A stretch of 32,191 bases of DNA from an uncultured Bryobacteraceae bacterium (GTDB taxonomy: Bacteria; Acidobacteriota; Terriglobia; Bryobacterales; Bryobacteraceae): NCBI GenBank assembly GCA_955652915.1, contig CATPCJ010000008.1, positions 1 through 32,191 of the forward strand. Direction: 5' to 3'. The notes beneath the pieces were generated by a model. It had not been told where the DNA came from. It made no database searches and saw only the letters and a list, made by a program, of their open reading frames with translations. Positions 6,438 to 13,239 of this stretch are shown in pieces; position 1 is the first letter of the stretch, and each line of letters begins with the position of its first letter. A program made the translations under genes and the position numbers.

Positions 6438-6920
6438 ATGCCTTGGGAAAGAAACAACGCTCCCCTGGACCGGAAACCGGCGTCTGACCTTTGGCGCAAC
6501 ACCCTGTCTCAAATCCCCTCGGTTTTTGGGCGGCTGGTTTTCTTATCCTCACTGCGCAATCTTAACAGCGGGCGATACGAGCACCATGGGCTCGCTCTCG
6601 TTTTCGGAAGCATGGAGGCTTCTAAAGCTCTCAAGAAGAGCCATCGCGAGGCTTTTGCGGAATGGCTTTCATTCAACATCGAAGGGCAGAAAGCGGATCT
6701 AGAGCTGTATCTTTCCGCGCAAGATGAGGATCGGAGAACAATTCTGAAGACCTGGGAAAAGCTGGAGCCTTACCGCAACTTGCTCCCGAGCTCGGCGAAG
6801 GATGTTGAAAAGAAGCTTTATCTGAGCGATCTGCGAGCGATATTGAAGGTCCTCAGGAATGCGTCTGGCGCCGGCGACCCTGATTCAGAATCATTGCCAC
6901 TCCAACCACTCGACCGATGA
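6438..6920 (+). CDS. Hypothetical protein, helical, C-terminal overlap with XRE regulator
   Basis: This 160-residue soluble protein has no recognised family. The N-terminal third contains a short segment, LALVFGSMEASKALKKSH. The middle and C-terminal parts are charged and helical (FAEWLSFNIEGQKADLELYLSAQDEDRRTIL in two runs, then YLSDLRAILKVLRNAS). The start is taken as ATG at 6438, with an adjacent TTG at 6435 as alternative. There is no Shine-Dalgarno sequence, and a TATGAT box eight bases upstream suggests a leaderless transcript. Its last 68 bases overlap the 3' end of the convergent regulator gene. This overlap, together with the lack of homology I can name, keeps confidence moderate. 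Confidence 0.5.
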   Translation: MPWERNNAPLDRKPASDLWRNTLSQIPSVFGRLVFLSSLRNLNSGRYEHHGLALVFGSMEASKALKKSHREAFAEWLSFNIEGQKADLELYLSAQDEDRRTILKTWEKLEPYRNLLPSSAKDVEKKLYLSDLRAILKVLRNASGAGDPDSESLPLQPLDR

Positions 6921-7635
6921 CATCGATGTCGCGCGGATATTCATAGATTTTCGGATTGCACCTGGAGGCGGGATGCGGCAAGAGGAGAAGTTGCCCGTCC
7001 TGAAGGCTGCACCATCCGCAGGCGTGACCATCGCGATGTTCCAAGAAGTAGATGGGCCGATCGAATTCGTTGTCCCAGCCTCCATTCGATATCTTGCGTT
7101 GCGTGTCGTCGATAACCAATAACGATCCTGGCTGCAGCAAGGGAAACATGAACCAGTCGTTGGCGCCAAGAAAGGCGTAGCGCCGGTCCTTCAAGTCCAA
7201 CTGATCCAGGAGGAGCAGCGGAATCTTTCCCCAGCGCTGAATCATGCGGCTGAGATACGAGGTTCGGCGCATGTCGAGACCGGGGTCCAGCGCCAGCGGA
7301 ACCAATGCCTCCCCGTGCGCGTTGCTCTTAAAATTCAAGAGATGCGTGTTGGGAACTTCGATGGCGGCGGAGTCGGCCGGGAGCTTGGCCATCGAAACCC
7401 CATACCATTCCAGAACCTCTTGGAAATCGAGCCGATAGACCGTGCAAAGAGTGTACAGCTTGTAAATGCTGGGTACCAGGCCTCGGTTTTCGATTTCAGA
7501 AAGGCGATTAATGAATATCGTGAATTCGTCGTTTCGATGCTTATCGGCGATCTTTTGGCTTTCCAACTCGACGTCGCGAACGCGCATGCCCAGCCGTTCT
7601 CTTATACGCCTAAGCCTCTGTCCAGCTTCCTCCAT
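6853..7635 (-). CDS. XRE-family helix-turn-helix regulator with S24/LexA-like C-terminal domain
   Basis: This 260-residue protein (from ATG at 7635) begins with a Cro/cI-type helix-turn-helix over about residues 4-75 (EEAGQRLRRIRERLGMRVRDV to LSEIENRGLVPSIYKLYTLC). The C-terminal half resembles the LexA/S24 peptidase fold, with FPLLQPGSLLVIDDT followed by strands and GRVVGVAM. The usual catalytic serine motif (SMxP) is replaced by NDWFMFP, so self-cleavage looks unlikely. This suggests a DNA-binding regulator with a ligand or structural C-domain. The frame stays open upstream to 7752, but that extension runs toward the ubiX promoter region, so the shorter start is preferred. A GTG at 7656 is an alternative. 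It is divergent from ubiX-pheA, and its target is unknown. Confidence 0.75.
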   Translation of the reverse strand: MEEAGQRLRRIRERLGMRVRDVELESQKIADKHRNDEFTIFINRLSEIENRGLVPSIYKLYTLCTVYRLDFQEVLEWYGVSMAKLPADSAAIEVPNTHLLNFKSNAHGEALVPLALDPGLDMRRTSYLSRMIQRWGKIPLLLLDQLDLKDRRYAFLGANDWFMFPLLQPGSLLVIDDTQRKISNGGWDNEFDRPIYFLEHRDGHACGWCSLQDGQLLLLPHPASRCNPKIYEYPRDIDVIGRVVGVAMILNQGRRRQTHS

Positions 7636-7809
7636 GATATGATGCTTTTCCAGCACGCCCCGTGAGCGGCCAAGTATGTCGATGAGTCGGAACCAGTCAC
7701 CCAACTGGTTGTACAGGTTCGAATTATAGCGGTGGACGGGGCGCGGATGCAAGGACGTAAACTCACTTTTGTTCTGTTTTCAGAACGAAGATTGCCGGAG
7801 GGAGGTTTT

Positions 7810-8424
7810 TTGCGGTTTATAATCGGAATCTCGGGGGCCAGCGGCTCTATTTACGGCTACCGGTTGATGGAGAAGCTGCGGCGCCGGCCGGAGGTAGAGC
7901 TGCACCTGATCCTCACGCGGTCGGCTGAACGAACCGCGTTTCTCGAAGATGGACGTAGCGCGCAGGAGTTTAGAGCCCTGGCCGATTTCGTGTATTCGAT
8001 GGAAGATATTGGAAGCCGATTGGCCAGTGGTTCGTTTCCGACCGGCGGGATGGCGATTGCGCCCTGTTCGGTGCACAGTATGTCGGCGATCGCCGCCGGA
8101 CTCAGCTCGAATCTTCTGATCCGCGCGGCGGACGTGTGCCTGAAGGAGCGCCGTAAGCTGATACTGATGGTACGGGAGACGCCGCTGCATTTGGGACATC
8201 TGCGAAGCATGCTGGCGCTCACCGAGATGGGCGCCATTATTCTTCCTCCGGTCCCGGGTTTTTACCACAAGCCTCAAAGCGTGCTGGACATCGTGGATCA
8301 CAGCGTGGATCGCGTGTTGGATCTGCTGGGCGTGCCGGCGGAAGACGCGCAACGCTGGGACGGGGGCAAGAGCGCTAGCGCGAGTGAACCGAAAAGAAAG
8401 CCGGGCGTTCGCAAAACTAAATGA
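7810..8424 (+). CDS. ubiX: UbiX-like flavin prenyltransferase
   Basis: This protein of about 204 residues matches the UbiX/Pad1 family, which makes prenylated FMN from FMN and dimethylallyl phosphate for UbiD-type decarboxylases. Visible signatures are the N-terminal flavin loop IIGISGASGSIYGYRLME, the middle segment MAIAPCSVHSMSAIAAGLSSNLLIRAADV, and LKERRKLILMVRETPLHLGHLRSMLAL, followed by GAIILPPVPGFYHKPQSV. The start is taken as TTG at 7810, right after GGAGG at 7801-7805. An ATG at 7732 is also in frame but would add an atypical extension. The C-terminal tail is basic. The stop overlaps the pheA start by four bases (ATGA), so the pair is translationally coupled. No ubiD partner is present in the window. 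Confidence 0.9.
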   Translation: MRFIIGISGASGSIYGYRLMEKLRRRPEVELHLILTRSAERTAFLEDGRSAQEFRALADFVYSMEDIGSRLASGSFPTGGMAIAPCSVHSMSAIAAGLSSNLLIRAADVCLKERRKLILMVRETPLHLGHLRSMLALTEMGAIILPPVPGFYHKPQSVLDIVDHSVDRVLDLLGVPAEDAQRWDGGKSASASEPKRKPGVRKTK

Positions 8425-9260
8425 AAAAGCTGCGGACCGGTTTTCAGGGTGCGCTGGGCGCCTTCAGTCAGGAGGCTGCCACGCAGTTGCTGGGAGACAA
8501 GGCGGAAGTAGTTCCTTTGGGTCGGTTCGAGGAAGTTTTCCAGGCGCTGATCCGGGGTAAGATCGACGCTGCCGTAATTCCCGTGGAGAACACACTGGCA
8601 GGTTCGGTGCACGAGAACTACGATCATCTGCTGAACTACGACGTTCGGATAGGCGGTGAAACCAACGTGCGAATCGTGCATAACCTGATCGCACCTCCGG
8701 GCGTTCGGTTGAGAGATATTCGTAAGGTCTACTCGCACCCGGTTGCGCTGAACCAATGCTTGAAATTTTTCGCAAGCAATCCCAAGATCGAGCGGACAAC
8801 GTTCTACGATACGGCGGGCAGCGTGAAGATGGTGATGGATGAGAAAGCGCCGGACGCGGCGGCGATCGGCTCGGCCGCGGCGGCTGGGATGTATGGCGGG
8901 CACATTCTAAAGCGATCCATCGAGGATGACCGGCGGAACTATACGCGGTTTGTGTTATTGATCGCGCCGAAGAGGACGCTGGCGCCGGAGCAAGCGCCTA
9001 AGGTTTGGAAGACGTCGCTGGTTTTTACGACGCGAAACACGCCGGGCGCGCTGTTCCGTGCTCTGAGCGCGTTTGCGCTGCGGGATTTGAATATGACCAA
9101 GATCGAATCGCGGCCGCTGCGTGGTAAGCCGTGGGAGTATTTGTTTTATCTGGATTTTATCGGCAGGGAGGACGAGGTCAGGGTTCAAAACGCGCTTCGA
9201 CATCTGGGGGAGCTTGCGGATTTTTACCGGGTGCTGGGAAGTTATCCGAAGGGGGACTGA
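8421..9260 (+). CDS. pheA: Prephenate dehydratase
   Basis: This 279-residue monofunctional prephenate dehydratase converts prephenate to phenylpyruvate in phenylalanine synthesis. The N-terminal catalytic domain begins GFQGALGAFSQEAA and carries IPVENTLAGSVHENYDHLL, VYSHPVALNQC and the catalytic-region motif NYTRFVLL (about residues 171-178). A C-terminal ACT domain (about 195-275), with NTPGALFRALSAFALRDLNMTKIESRP, is the usual site of phenylalanine feedback; the ESRP motif is intact. There is no chorismate mutase domain. The start overlaps the ubiX stop by four bases. A tandem repeat array begins immediately after the stop codon. Confidence 0.95.
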   Translation: MKKLRTGFQGALGAFSQEAATQLLGDKAEVVPLGRFEEVFQALIRGKIDAAVIPVENTLAGSVHENYDHLLNYDVRIGGETNVRIVHNLIAPPGVRLRDIRKVYSHPVALNQCLKFFASNPKIERTTFYDTAGSVKMVMDEKAPDAAAIGSAAAAGMYGGHILKRSIEDDRRNYTRFVLLIAPKRTLAPEQAPKVWKTSLVFTTRNTPGALFRALSAFALRDLNMTKIESRPLRGKPWEYLFYLDFIGREDEVRVQNALRHLGELADFYRVLGSYPKGD

Positions 9261-9440
9261 GGGGCTGCCGCTTGCTGACGCGCGCGGTTCTGATCGGAGC
9301 TGCCGCTTGCTGACGCGCGCGGTTCTGATCGGGGCTGCCGCTTGCTGACGCGTGCGGTTCTGATCGGAGTTGCCGCTTGCTGACGCGCGCGGGCTGATCG
9401 GGGCTGCCGCTTGCTGACGCGCGCGGGCTGACGCGGGCGG
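9261..9440 (-). repeat. Tandem array of about 35-bp GC-rich units (five units plus a partial)
   Basis: Five close copies and a truncated sixth fill the gap between pheA and the convergent gene at 9444. Three units are 35 bp and later ones are shortened. The minus-strand core is GAACCGCGCGCGTCAGCAAG, the same as single copies near 4821 and 22664 and related to the array at 11057. There are no unique spacers, so this is not a CRISPR array. The first unit begins directly after the pheA stop. The last remnant touches the stop codon of the leftward gene (TAA followed by GAACC). Confidence 0.88.
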
Positions 9441-9443
9441 TTC

Positions 9444-10019
9444 TTAGCGGGTGCGGGGTTTGAATTTTAGAGCCGTATGGGTCGGCGAGAATGCGCAAAC
9501 TTTGATGTCTGAGAAACCCGCGGCGCGGCCGGCGGCTATCACGTCGTTTTCGGTGATGCTCTTTAGACCTTTGGGGTACACGATCCATACCGGGCTGTCC
9601 GTCAGGTAGGCAAGCTCGACCAGGTCGTCTTTTTGCTGGACTGACAGGAATGCCAGGCCGGGCTTGGATTTGACTAGAACCGCGCCGCGCTTGGTAAGCT
9701 CCCGCCGGAAATCCTCGTCATGTTTGCCGATGAGTTGTACTTTGGTTTCCGGCTTCACTCCCAGTTTGTCGAGGCGGCTGGGTGGATTCCGGATGCGGTC
9801 CGCCCACTTCTCGGCTTTTTCGCCCAGATGAAACACTGCCAGGCCTTCTGGAAACTTGATCTTCAGCAGGCCGCCCGAGGCCTCCATCGTTTCGATTCCT
9901 TGGAATGCGATTTTCAGGCGGAATCCGCCGCGGAAAAGGATCTCCGTGGATTCCAGTAACGCTTTGCCTTCTGAAGATTGTTGGCCGAATTCGACTCTGC
10001 ACTTGAGTTCTTGTCCCAT
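9444..10019 (-). CDS. Conserved hypothetical protein, DUF3052-like C-terminal part
   Basis: This 191-residue soluble protein appears to have two parts. The first 70 residues form a strand-rich segment (LKCRVEFGQQSSEGKALLES, ILFRGGFRLKIAFQGI). The rest, from RLDKLGVKPETKVQLIG onward, resembles the DUF3052 type: a nucleotide-fold-like start, then DSPVWIVYPKG and ENDVIAAGRAAGFSDIKVCAFS. No catalytic motif is evident. It starts directly after the stop of the SRPBCC gene with no gap and is the third gene of the marR operon. Its stop codon abuts the repeat array at 9261-9440. The family assignment is from memory of motif shape and is tentative. Confidence 0.62.
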   Translation of the reverse strand: MGQELKCRVEFGQQSSEGKALLESTEILFRGGFRLKIAFQGIETMEASGGLLKIKFPEGLAVFHLGEKAEKWADRIRNPPSRLDKLGVKPETKVQLIGKHDEDFRRELTKRGAVLVKSKPGLAFLSVQQKDDLVELAYLTDSPVWIVYPKGLKSITENDVIAAGRAAGFSDIKVCAFSPTHTALKFKPRTR

Positions 10020-10523
10020 TCACGCCCCCGTCTCGCCGAATTTTTGGTGCAACGCTTTGAGGTACGTTTCGATGCTGCCGCTATAGCCGAAAATGAAACG
10101 GGCCATGAAACGGAAGATCGGATTGTAGATTTCGCCGGCCTCTGTGATGGTCAACTCGCAGCCATCGGCAAGGGGCTTGATTTCCCGCGTCCAAGTGCCA
10201 CCGAAGGGTAGTTTCTCAGTGGCAATGCGAGTTACTAAACGCGATTGCGGGATTTCTTCGAGGCTTTCGTAGGCGATGATCTGGCCATGTTTATCGGTTT
10301 CGGCCCAGGATCTGCGGCCATTTCGCGGGGGAAGATTTTCGAAGCCGCGGATGTCCGAGCGCCAATCGGGAGGGCCGGTGATGGCTTCCCAAATGGCCTG
10401 GGGCGGCTGTTTGAATCGCGACGAGCGCGTTGCGACGTGGCGCTTTGGCAGCAACATTCCGGTAACGGCGATCACCGCGACTAAGAGCATCAGGAAAGCG
10501 AGCACAATCAAAACCCATTTCAT
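10020..10523 (-). CDS. SRPBCC (START-like) family protein with N-terminal membrane anchor
   Basis: This 167-residue protein opens with a hydrophobic helix (WVLIVLAFLMLLVAVIAVTGML) and continues with a SRPBCC/polyketide-cyclase-like domain. That domain shows the entry segment SRFKQPPQAIWEAITGPPDW, the strands RLVTRIATEKLPFGGTWTREI and CELTITEAGEI, and the long closing helix SIETYLKALHQKFG. Members of this fold bind hydrophobic ligands. The specific ligand cannot be read from sequence. Its start overlaps the marR stop by four bases and its stop abuts the next start, so the three genes form one operon under MarR control. Confidence 0.78.
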   Translation of the reverse strand: MKWVLIVLAFLMLLVAVIAVTGMLLPKRHVATRSSRFKQPPQAIWEAITGPPDWRSDIRGFENLPPRNGRRSWAETDKHGQIIAYESLEEIPQSRLVTRIATEKLPFGGTWTREIKPLADGCELTITEAGEIYNPIFRFMARFIFGYSGSIETYLKALHQKFGETGA

Positions 10524-10999
10524 GCGTGACTCCTGAGAGTTGTGGTTTTTCTCCCGGCCTTTTTCTGCATCGCTCGGCTTGAGGCTTGAGCCAGGAGAGA
10601 GAGGCCGTGAATCGCCTGGCGGCGTTCTTCGGTTGTTAGTTGGTCGAGAACCGCTCGAACCCGGACGGGATCGAGCACCGACTTTTCGGATTTGATGCGG
10701 ACTCCGGCCTTGGTCAGACGAAGGCCCACGCGCCTGCCGTCCTGGGGATCGCGTTCTCGAATGACATAGCCGTTGCGCGCCAGGCGGTCGATCGTCAGGG
10801 ACATGGTGGAAGCTGTTACACCCATGTGTGCCGCCAGCGTCAGCAATCCGGTGGATTCAATATCGTCCAGATGGTCGAGAACGCTGGCTTGGTGGGAGCT
10901 GAGAATGCGGTTGCGCTTCGGATCGGCGACGTGCCGGGTGTGGCACGCAAAGTAGATGCGCGGATACAAGGACATGAGTTGAGCCACTTGGTCCGGCAT
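10520..10999 (-). CDS. MarR family transcriptional regulator
   Basis: This 159-residue winged-helix regulator has the MarR features: a recognition region, LTLAAHMGVTASTMSLTIDRLARNGYV, followed by the wing RERDPQDGRRVGLRLTKAG. The flanking helices are for dimerisation. Such proteins usually repress their own operon and release DNA on binding a small phenolic or similar ligand. It is the first gene of a three-gene operon with an SRPBCC protein and a DUF3052-like protein. A promoter with a perfect TTGACA lies just upstream, embedded in TTTGATTTGACAAA, which is a plausible operator half-symmetry. Confidence 0.88.
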   Translation of the reverse strand: MPDQVAQLMSLYPRIYFACHTRHVADPKRNRILSSHQASVLDHLDDIESTGLLTLAAHMGVTASTMSLTIDRLARNGYVIRERDPQDGRRVGLRLTKAGVRIKSEKSVLDPVRVRAVLDQLTTEERRQAIHGLSLLAQASSRAMQKKAGRKTTTLRSHA

Positions 11000-11006
11000 T
11001 GGAACA

Positions 11007-11035
11007 AGGCTATCTCAAGTAGTTTGCTTTGTCAA
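11007..11035 (-). promoter_or_regulatory. Promoter and probable operator of the marR operon
   Basis: On the minus strand, TTGACA (11035-11030), a 17-base spacer and TAGCCT (11012-11007) precede the ATG at 10999. The -35 matches consensus fully and the -10 is weak. TTTGATTTGACAAA overlaps the -35 and has TTTG/CAAA symmetry, as expected of a MarR operator. Transcription would begin within a few bases of the start codon. Confidence 0.5.
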
Positions 11036-11056
11036 ATCAAATTATTCACCCCCTTG

Positions 11057-11240
11057 GAGGGCACTTGCTGACGGGCGTGGTCCCGAGGGGGCACTTGCTT
11101 ACGCGCTTGGTTCTGCTGGGGAGCACTTGCTGACGCGCGTGGTCCCGAGGGAGCACTTGCTTACGCGCGTGGTTCTGCTGGAGAGCACTCGCTGACGCGC
11201 GTGGTTCTGCTGGGGAGCACTTGCTTACGCGCGTGGGTTC
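11057..11240 (-). repeat. Tandem array of about 30-33 bp units related to the 9261 array
   Basis: Six imperfect units with core CTTGCTGACGCGCGTGGTTC on the plus strand alternate between two sub-types (ending CCCGAG or TTCTGCTGG). The central ACGCGCGT is a perfect palindrome. The core matches the 9261-9440 array at most positions. The last unit runs into the 3' end of the sugar-isomerase gene and supplies its final residues and TAA stop. Confidence 0.85.
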
Positions 11241-12061
11241 ACGTTTAGGAACGCCACCGCGGCGCGAATGTCGGCGATGCGCTCCTGTTGATTCTCCGCC
11301 TCGCGCTCGATGTTGAGCGGGCCTCGGAACCCGATTTGTTGGAGTGTGCCGAGGAAGCGTGGGATGCCTACGGAACCTTGCCCCAGTGGACGCTCCGTAC
11401 CGAGAGCGCCCGGTTGGCCGGCAGGGGGCCAATCGCCATCTTTGGCGTGCACTGAGAGCACGTGCGGGCCCAGGACCTGGAGGGCTTCGATAGGGTCGCC
11501 CGTTCCGTACAGGATCATGTTCGCCGGATCGAAATTGATTCCCAGATTGGGACGATTGACGTCCTTCAGGAATCGTTGCAGGACATGCGCGGGCTCCTGT
11601 CCGGTTTCGAGGGCGAAGGTTTGGCCGTGGCGCGCGGCGTGATCGGCGATACGGCGCACCATTTCACGGACCGCGACGTAATCGGGGTGGGTGGTGTCTT
11701 CCGGAACAAAACCGATATGACAGGCGATGCCACCCACCCCGAGGGCTGCCGCAAAGTCGCTGATCTTGCGGGTACGCTCTTCGCGCTCGTCACGCGTGGC
11801 ACGGGGAATGAATCCAACGGTGCGTTGGACGGTGGGGATATCGGCGTAGTTCTCGCCGTTGTAGGACGCAACCACGGTGACGACGGTGAACTTCGCCGCG
11901 TCGATTTCCGCCTTCCATTTCGCGGCCACCGATTCGTCCAGCGGCAGATCGCCGGGAATGCCTAATTGCCCGCAGCGCACTCCCAACGAGCAAATTTCCG
12001 CCAGGGTGTCCCTTCCGGCCCAGAACATAACACCTGTTTCGCGTTCTTTCAGAGATTGCAT
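11225..12061 (-). CDS. Sugar phosphate isomerase/epimerase (TIM-barrel, AP-endonuclease-2-like)
   Basis: This protein of about 278 residues has the xylose-isomerase-like TIM barrel typical of inositol/sugar isomerases. Visible elements are GVGGIACHIGFVPEDTTHP, QTFALETGQEPAHVLQRFL, NLGINFDPANMILYGTGDP, VLSVHAKDGDW and GFRGPLNIEREAE, which contain the expected Glu, Asp and His metal-ligand candidates. The start at 12061 has GGAGAGAAG upstream; a longer frame to 12145 overlaps the preceding gene and is less likely. It overlaps the upstream oxidoreductase by 13 bases and probably works in the same sugar or polyol pathway. The last codons (NPRA and TAA) lie inside a unit of the repeat array, so the C-terminus seems to have been reshaped by the repeat. 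The substrate is unknown. Confidence 0.85.
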   Translation of the reverse strand: MQSLKERETGVMFWAGRDTLAEICSLGVRCGQLGIPGDLPLDESVAAKWKAEIDAAKFTVVTVVASYNGENYADIPTVQRTVGFIPRATRDEREERTRKISDFAAALGVGGIACHIGFVPEDTTHPDYVAVREMVRRIADHAARHGQTFALETGQEPAHVLQRFLKDVNRPNLGINFDPANMILYGTGDPIEALQVLGPHVLSVHAKDGDWPPAGQPGALGTERPLGQGSVGIPRFLGTLQQIGFRGPLNIEREAENQQERIADIRAAVAFLNVNPRA

Positions 12062-13065
12062 CGAATCTTCTCTCCATTTCTGTTTCGCGCTTCGAGCAGG
12101 CAGCGCGTTAGAGCGACGGCGCCGGCCGACTCCTCCGGCGGACAAAACTCGGGCGGCCGGTTATGCCGGCAACAGTCGAGAAAATATTCGATCTCGGCGC
12201 GGTAACCGTCGACGTCCGGCAGGGGAAGCAGTTCCATTTCTCCGTTTGCGCGGTAGAGCGCCGGCGGGCGGCCGGCAGAGCTGTAATCCACTGTTCCGCC
12301 ATCGGCGACCACCGTGTATTCCATCGAAAAAGGATACGACTTGGGATGGTGCCAGCCGCCGGTTACGATCGCGGTTCGATTACCCGGGTAATGCAACTGC
12401 GCGGTGATGACATCAACTCCCGATGCCGGCGCTTCGTGACCGGTGGCCGAAACGGTCTCTGGTCCGCCGAATAGGTGCAGGCACATGTCGACATCGTGGA
12501 TGAGGAGATCGAGTACACCGCCGCCGCTTTGTTGGGGATTGCCTAGCCATCCGCTCCAAGTGGGCGCCGCGCAGCGCCGCTGGAACGTGGCCAATCGCGC
12601 GACACCGGCGCGTCCGGAGGAGAGAACCTCGCGCAGGGCGGCATACATTGGAAAAAAACGGAGGACGTGCGCCACCATCAACACGCGGTCATGGCTCCTG
12701 GCTTCGGCGATCATTTGCCTGGCGGATGTCGAGTCGAGAGCCATCGGTTTTTCCAAGAGGACATGTTTGCCGGCGCGGAGGGCATCGATGGCGACCGGGG
12801 CGTGCTGGTAAGTGGGGAGGCAGATATCGATGGCGTCGAGGCTGGGATCGTCCAGGATCTGGTGGATCTCGCGGTATTTGGCGACGTTGGCGAAGTTGAG
12901 CCTCGCTCCAGGACGGCCGGTGTTTCCCTGAATCGCGGTGAGGTCGCCCGCGAGCTTGGCCTCATCGCGGCTGCAGACCGCGGCCAGCTCGGCGCCGGGA
13001 ATGGACAGCAGAGCTTGGATGTGGGTGCTGCCCATGAATCCGAGACCGATGACGCCAACGCGCAT
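12049..13065 (-). CDS. Gfo/Idh/MocA family oxidoreductase
   Basis: This 338-residue NAD(P)-dependent oxidoreductase has an N-terminal Rossmann fold beginning MRVGVIGLGFMGSTHIQALL. The family signature GKHVLLEKPMALDSTSARQM carries the conserved EKP. The C-terminal half has GGGVLDLLIHDVDMCLHLFG, with the HDxD active-site region seen in the family. These enzymes oxidise or epimerise sugars and inositols; the substrate cannot be called. It is the first gene of a two-gene unit with the sugar isomerase, overlapping it by 13 bases. That pairing is common in polyol and uncommon-sugar catabolism. Confidence 0.9.
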   Translation of the reverse strand: MRVGVIGLGFMGSTHIQALLSIPGAELAAVCSRDEAKLAGDLTAIQGNTGRPGARLNFANVAKYREIHQILDDPSLDAIDICLPTYQHAPVAIDALRAGKHVLLEKPMALDSTSARQMIAEARSHDRVLMVAHVLRFFPMYAALREVLSSGRAGVARLATFQRRCAAPTWSGWLGNPQQSGGGVLDLLIHDVDMCLHLFGGPETVSATGHEAPASGVDVITAQLHYPGNRTAIVTGGWHHPKSYPFSMEYTVVADGGTVDYSSAGRPPALYRANGEMELLPLPDVDGYRAEIEYFLDCCRHNRPPEFCPPEESAGAVALTRCLLEARNRNGEKIRCNL

Positions 13066-13100
13066 AGAGAACTATCGTAGCTGTTTGGCGGCGATTCGAT

Positions 13101-13200
13101 CTACTCTTCGCGCAACGCTATCGCCGGATCTATTCGAGATGCCGAGCGTGCCGGCCTGCCATTCAGGTTTGGAACCATCACCGCCAGCGGAAATGGGACG
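13101..13200 (-). pseudogene. 3' remnant of a MacB/FtsX-like ABC permease
   Basis: Reading the minus strand, the codons just before TAG at 13101-13103 give RPARSASRIDPAIALREE. This is the typical ending of FtsX/MacB-like permeases, which are highly amplified in Acidobacteriota. Upstream codons stay open but do not resemble the expected last membrane helix, so only the tail is recognisable. The 13066-13239 gap holds nothing else I can support. Confidence 0.42.
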
Positions 13201-13239
13201 ACTGGCATCGCCGGGGGGCGACTCTGTTGGATACACCAA

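Noticed and set aside
9261..9440. Possible CRISPR array
   Set aside because: Units are directly tandem with no unique spacers, and no cas genes are present.
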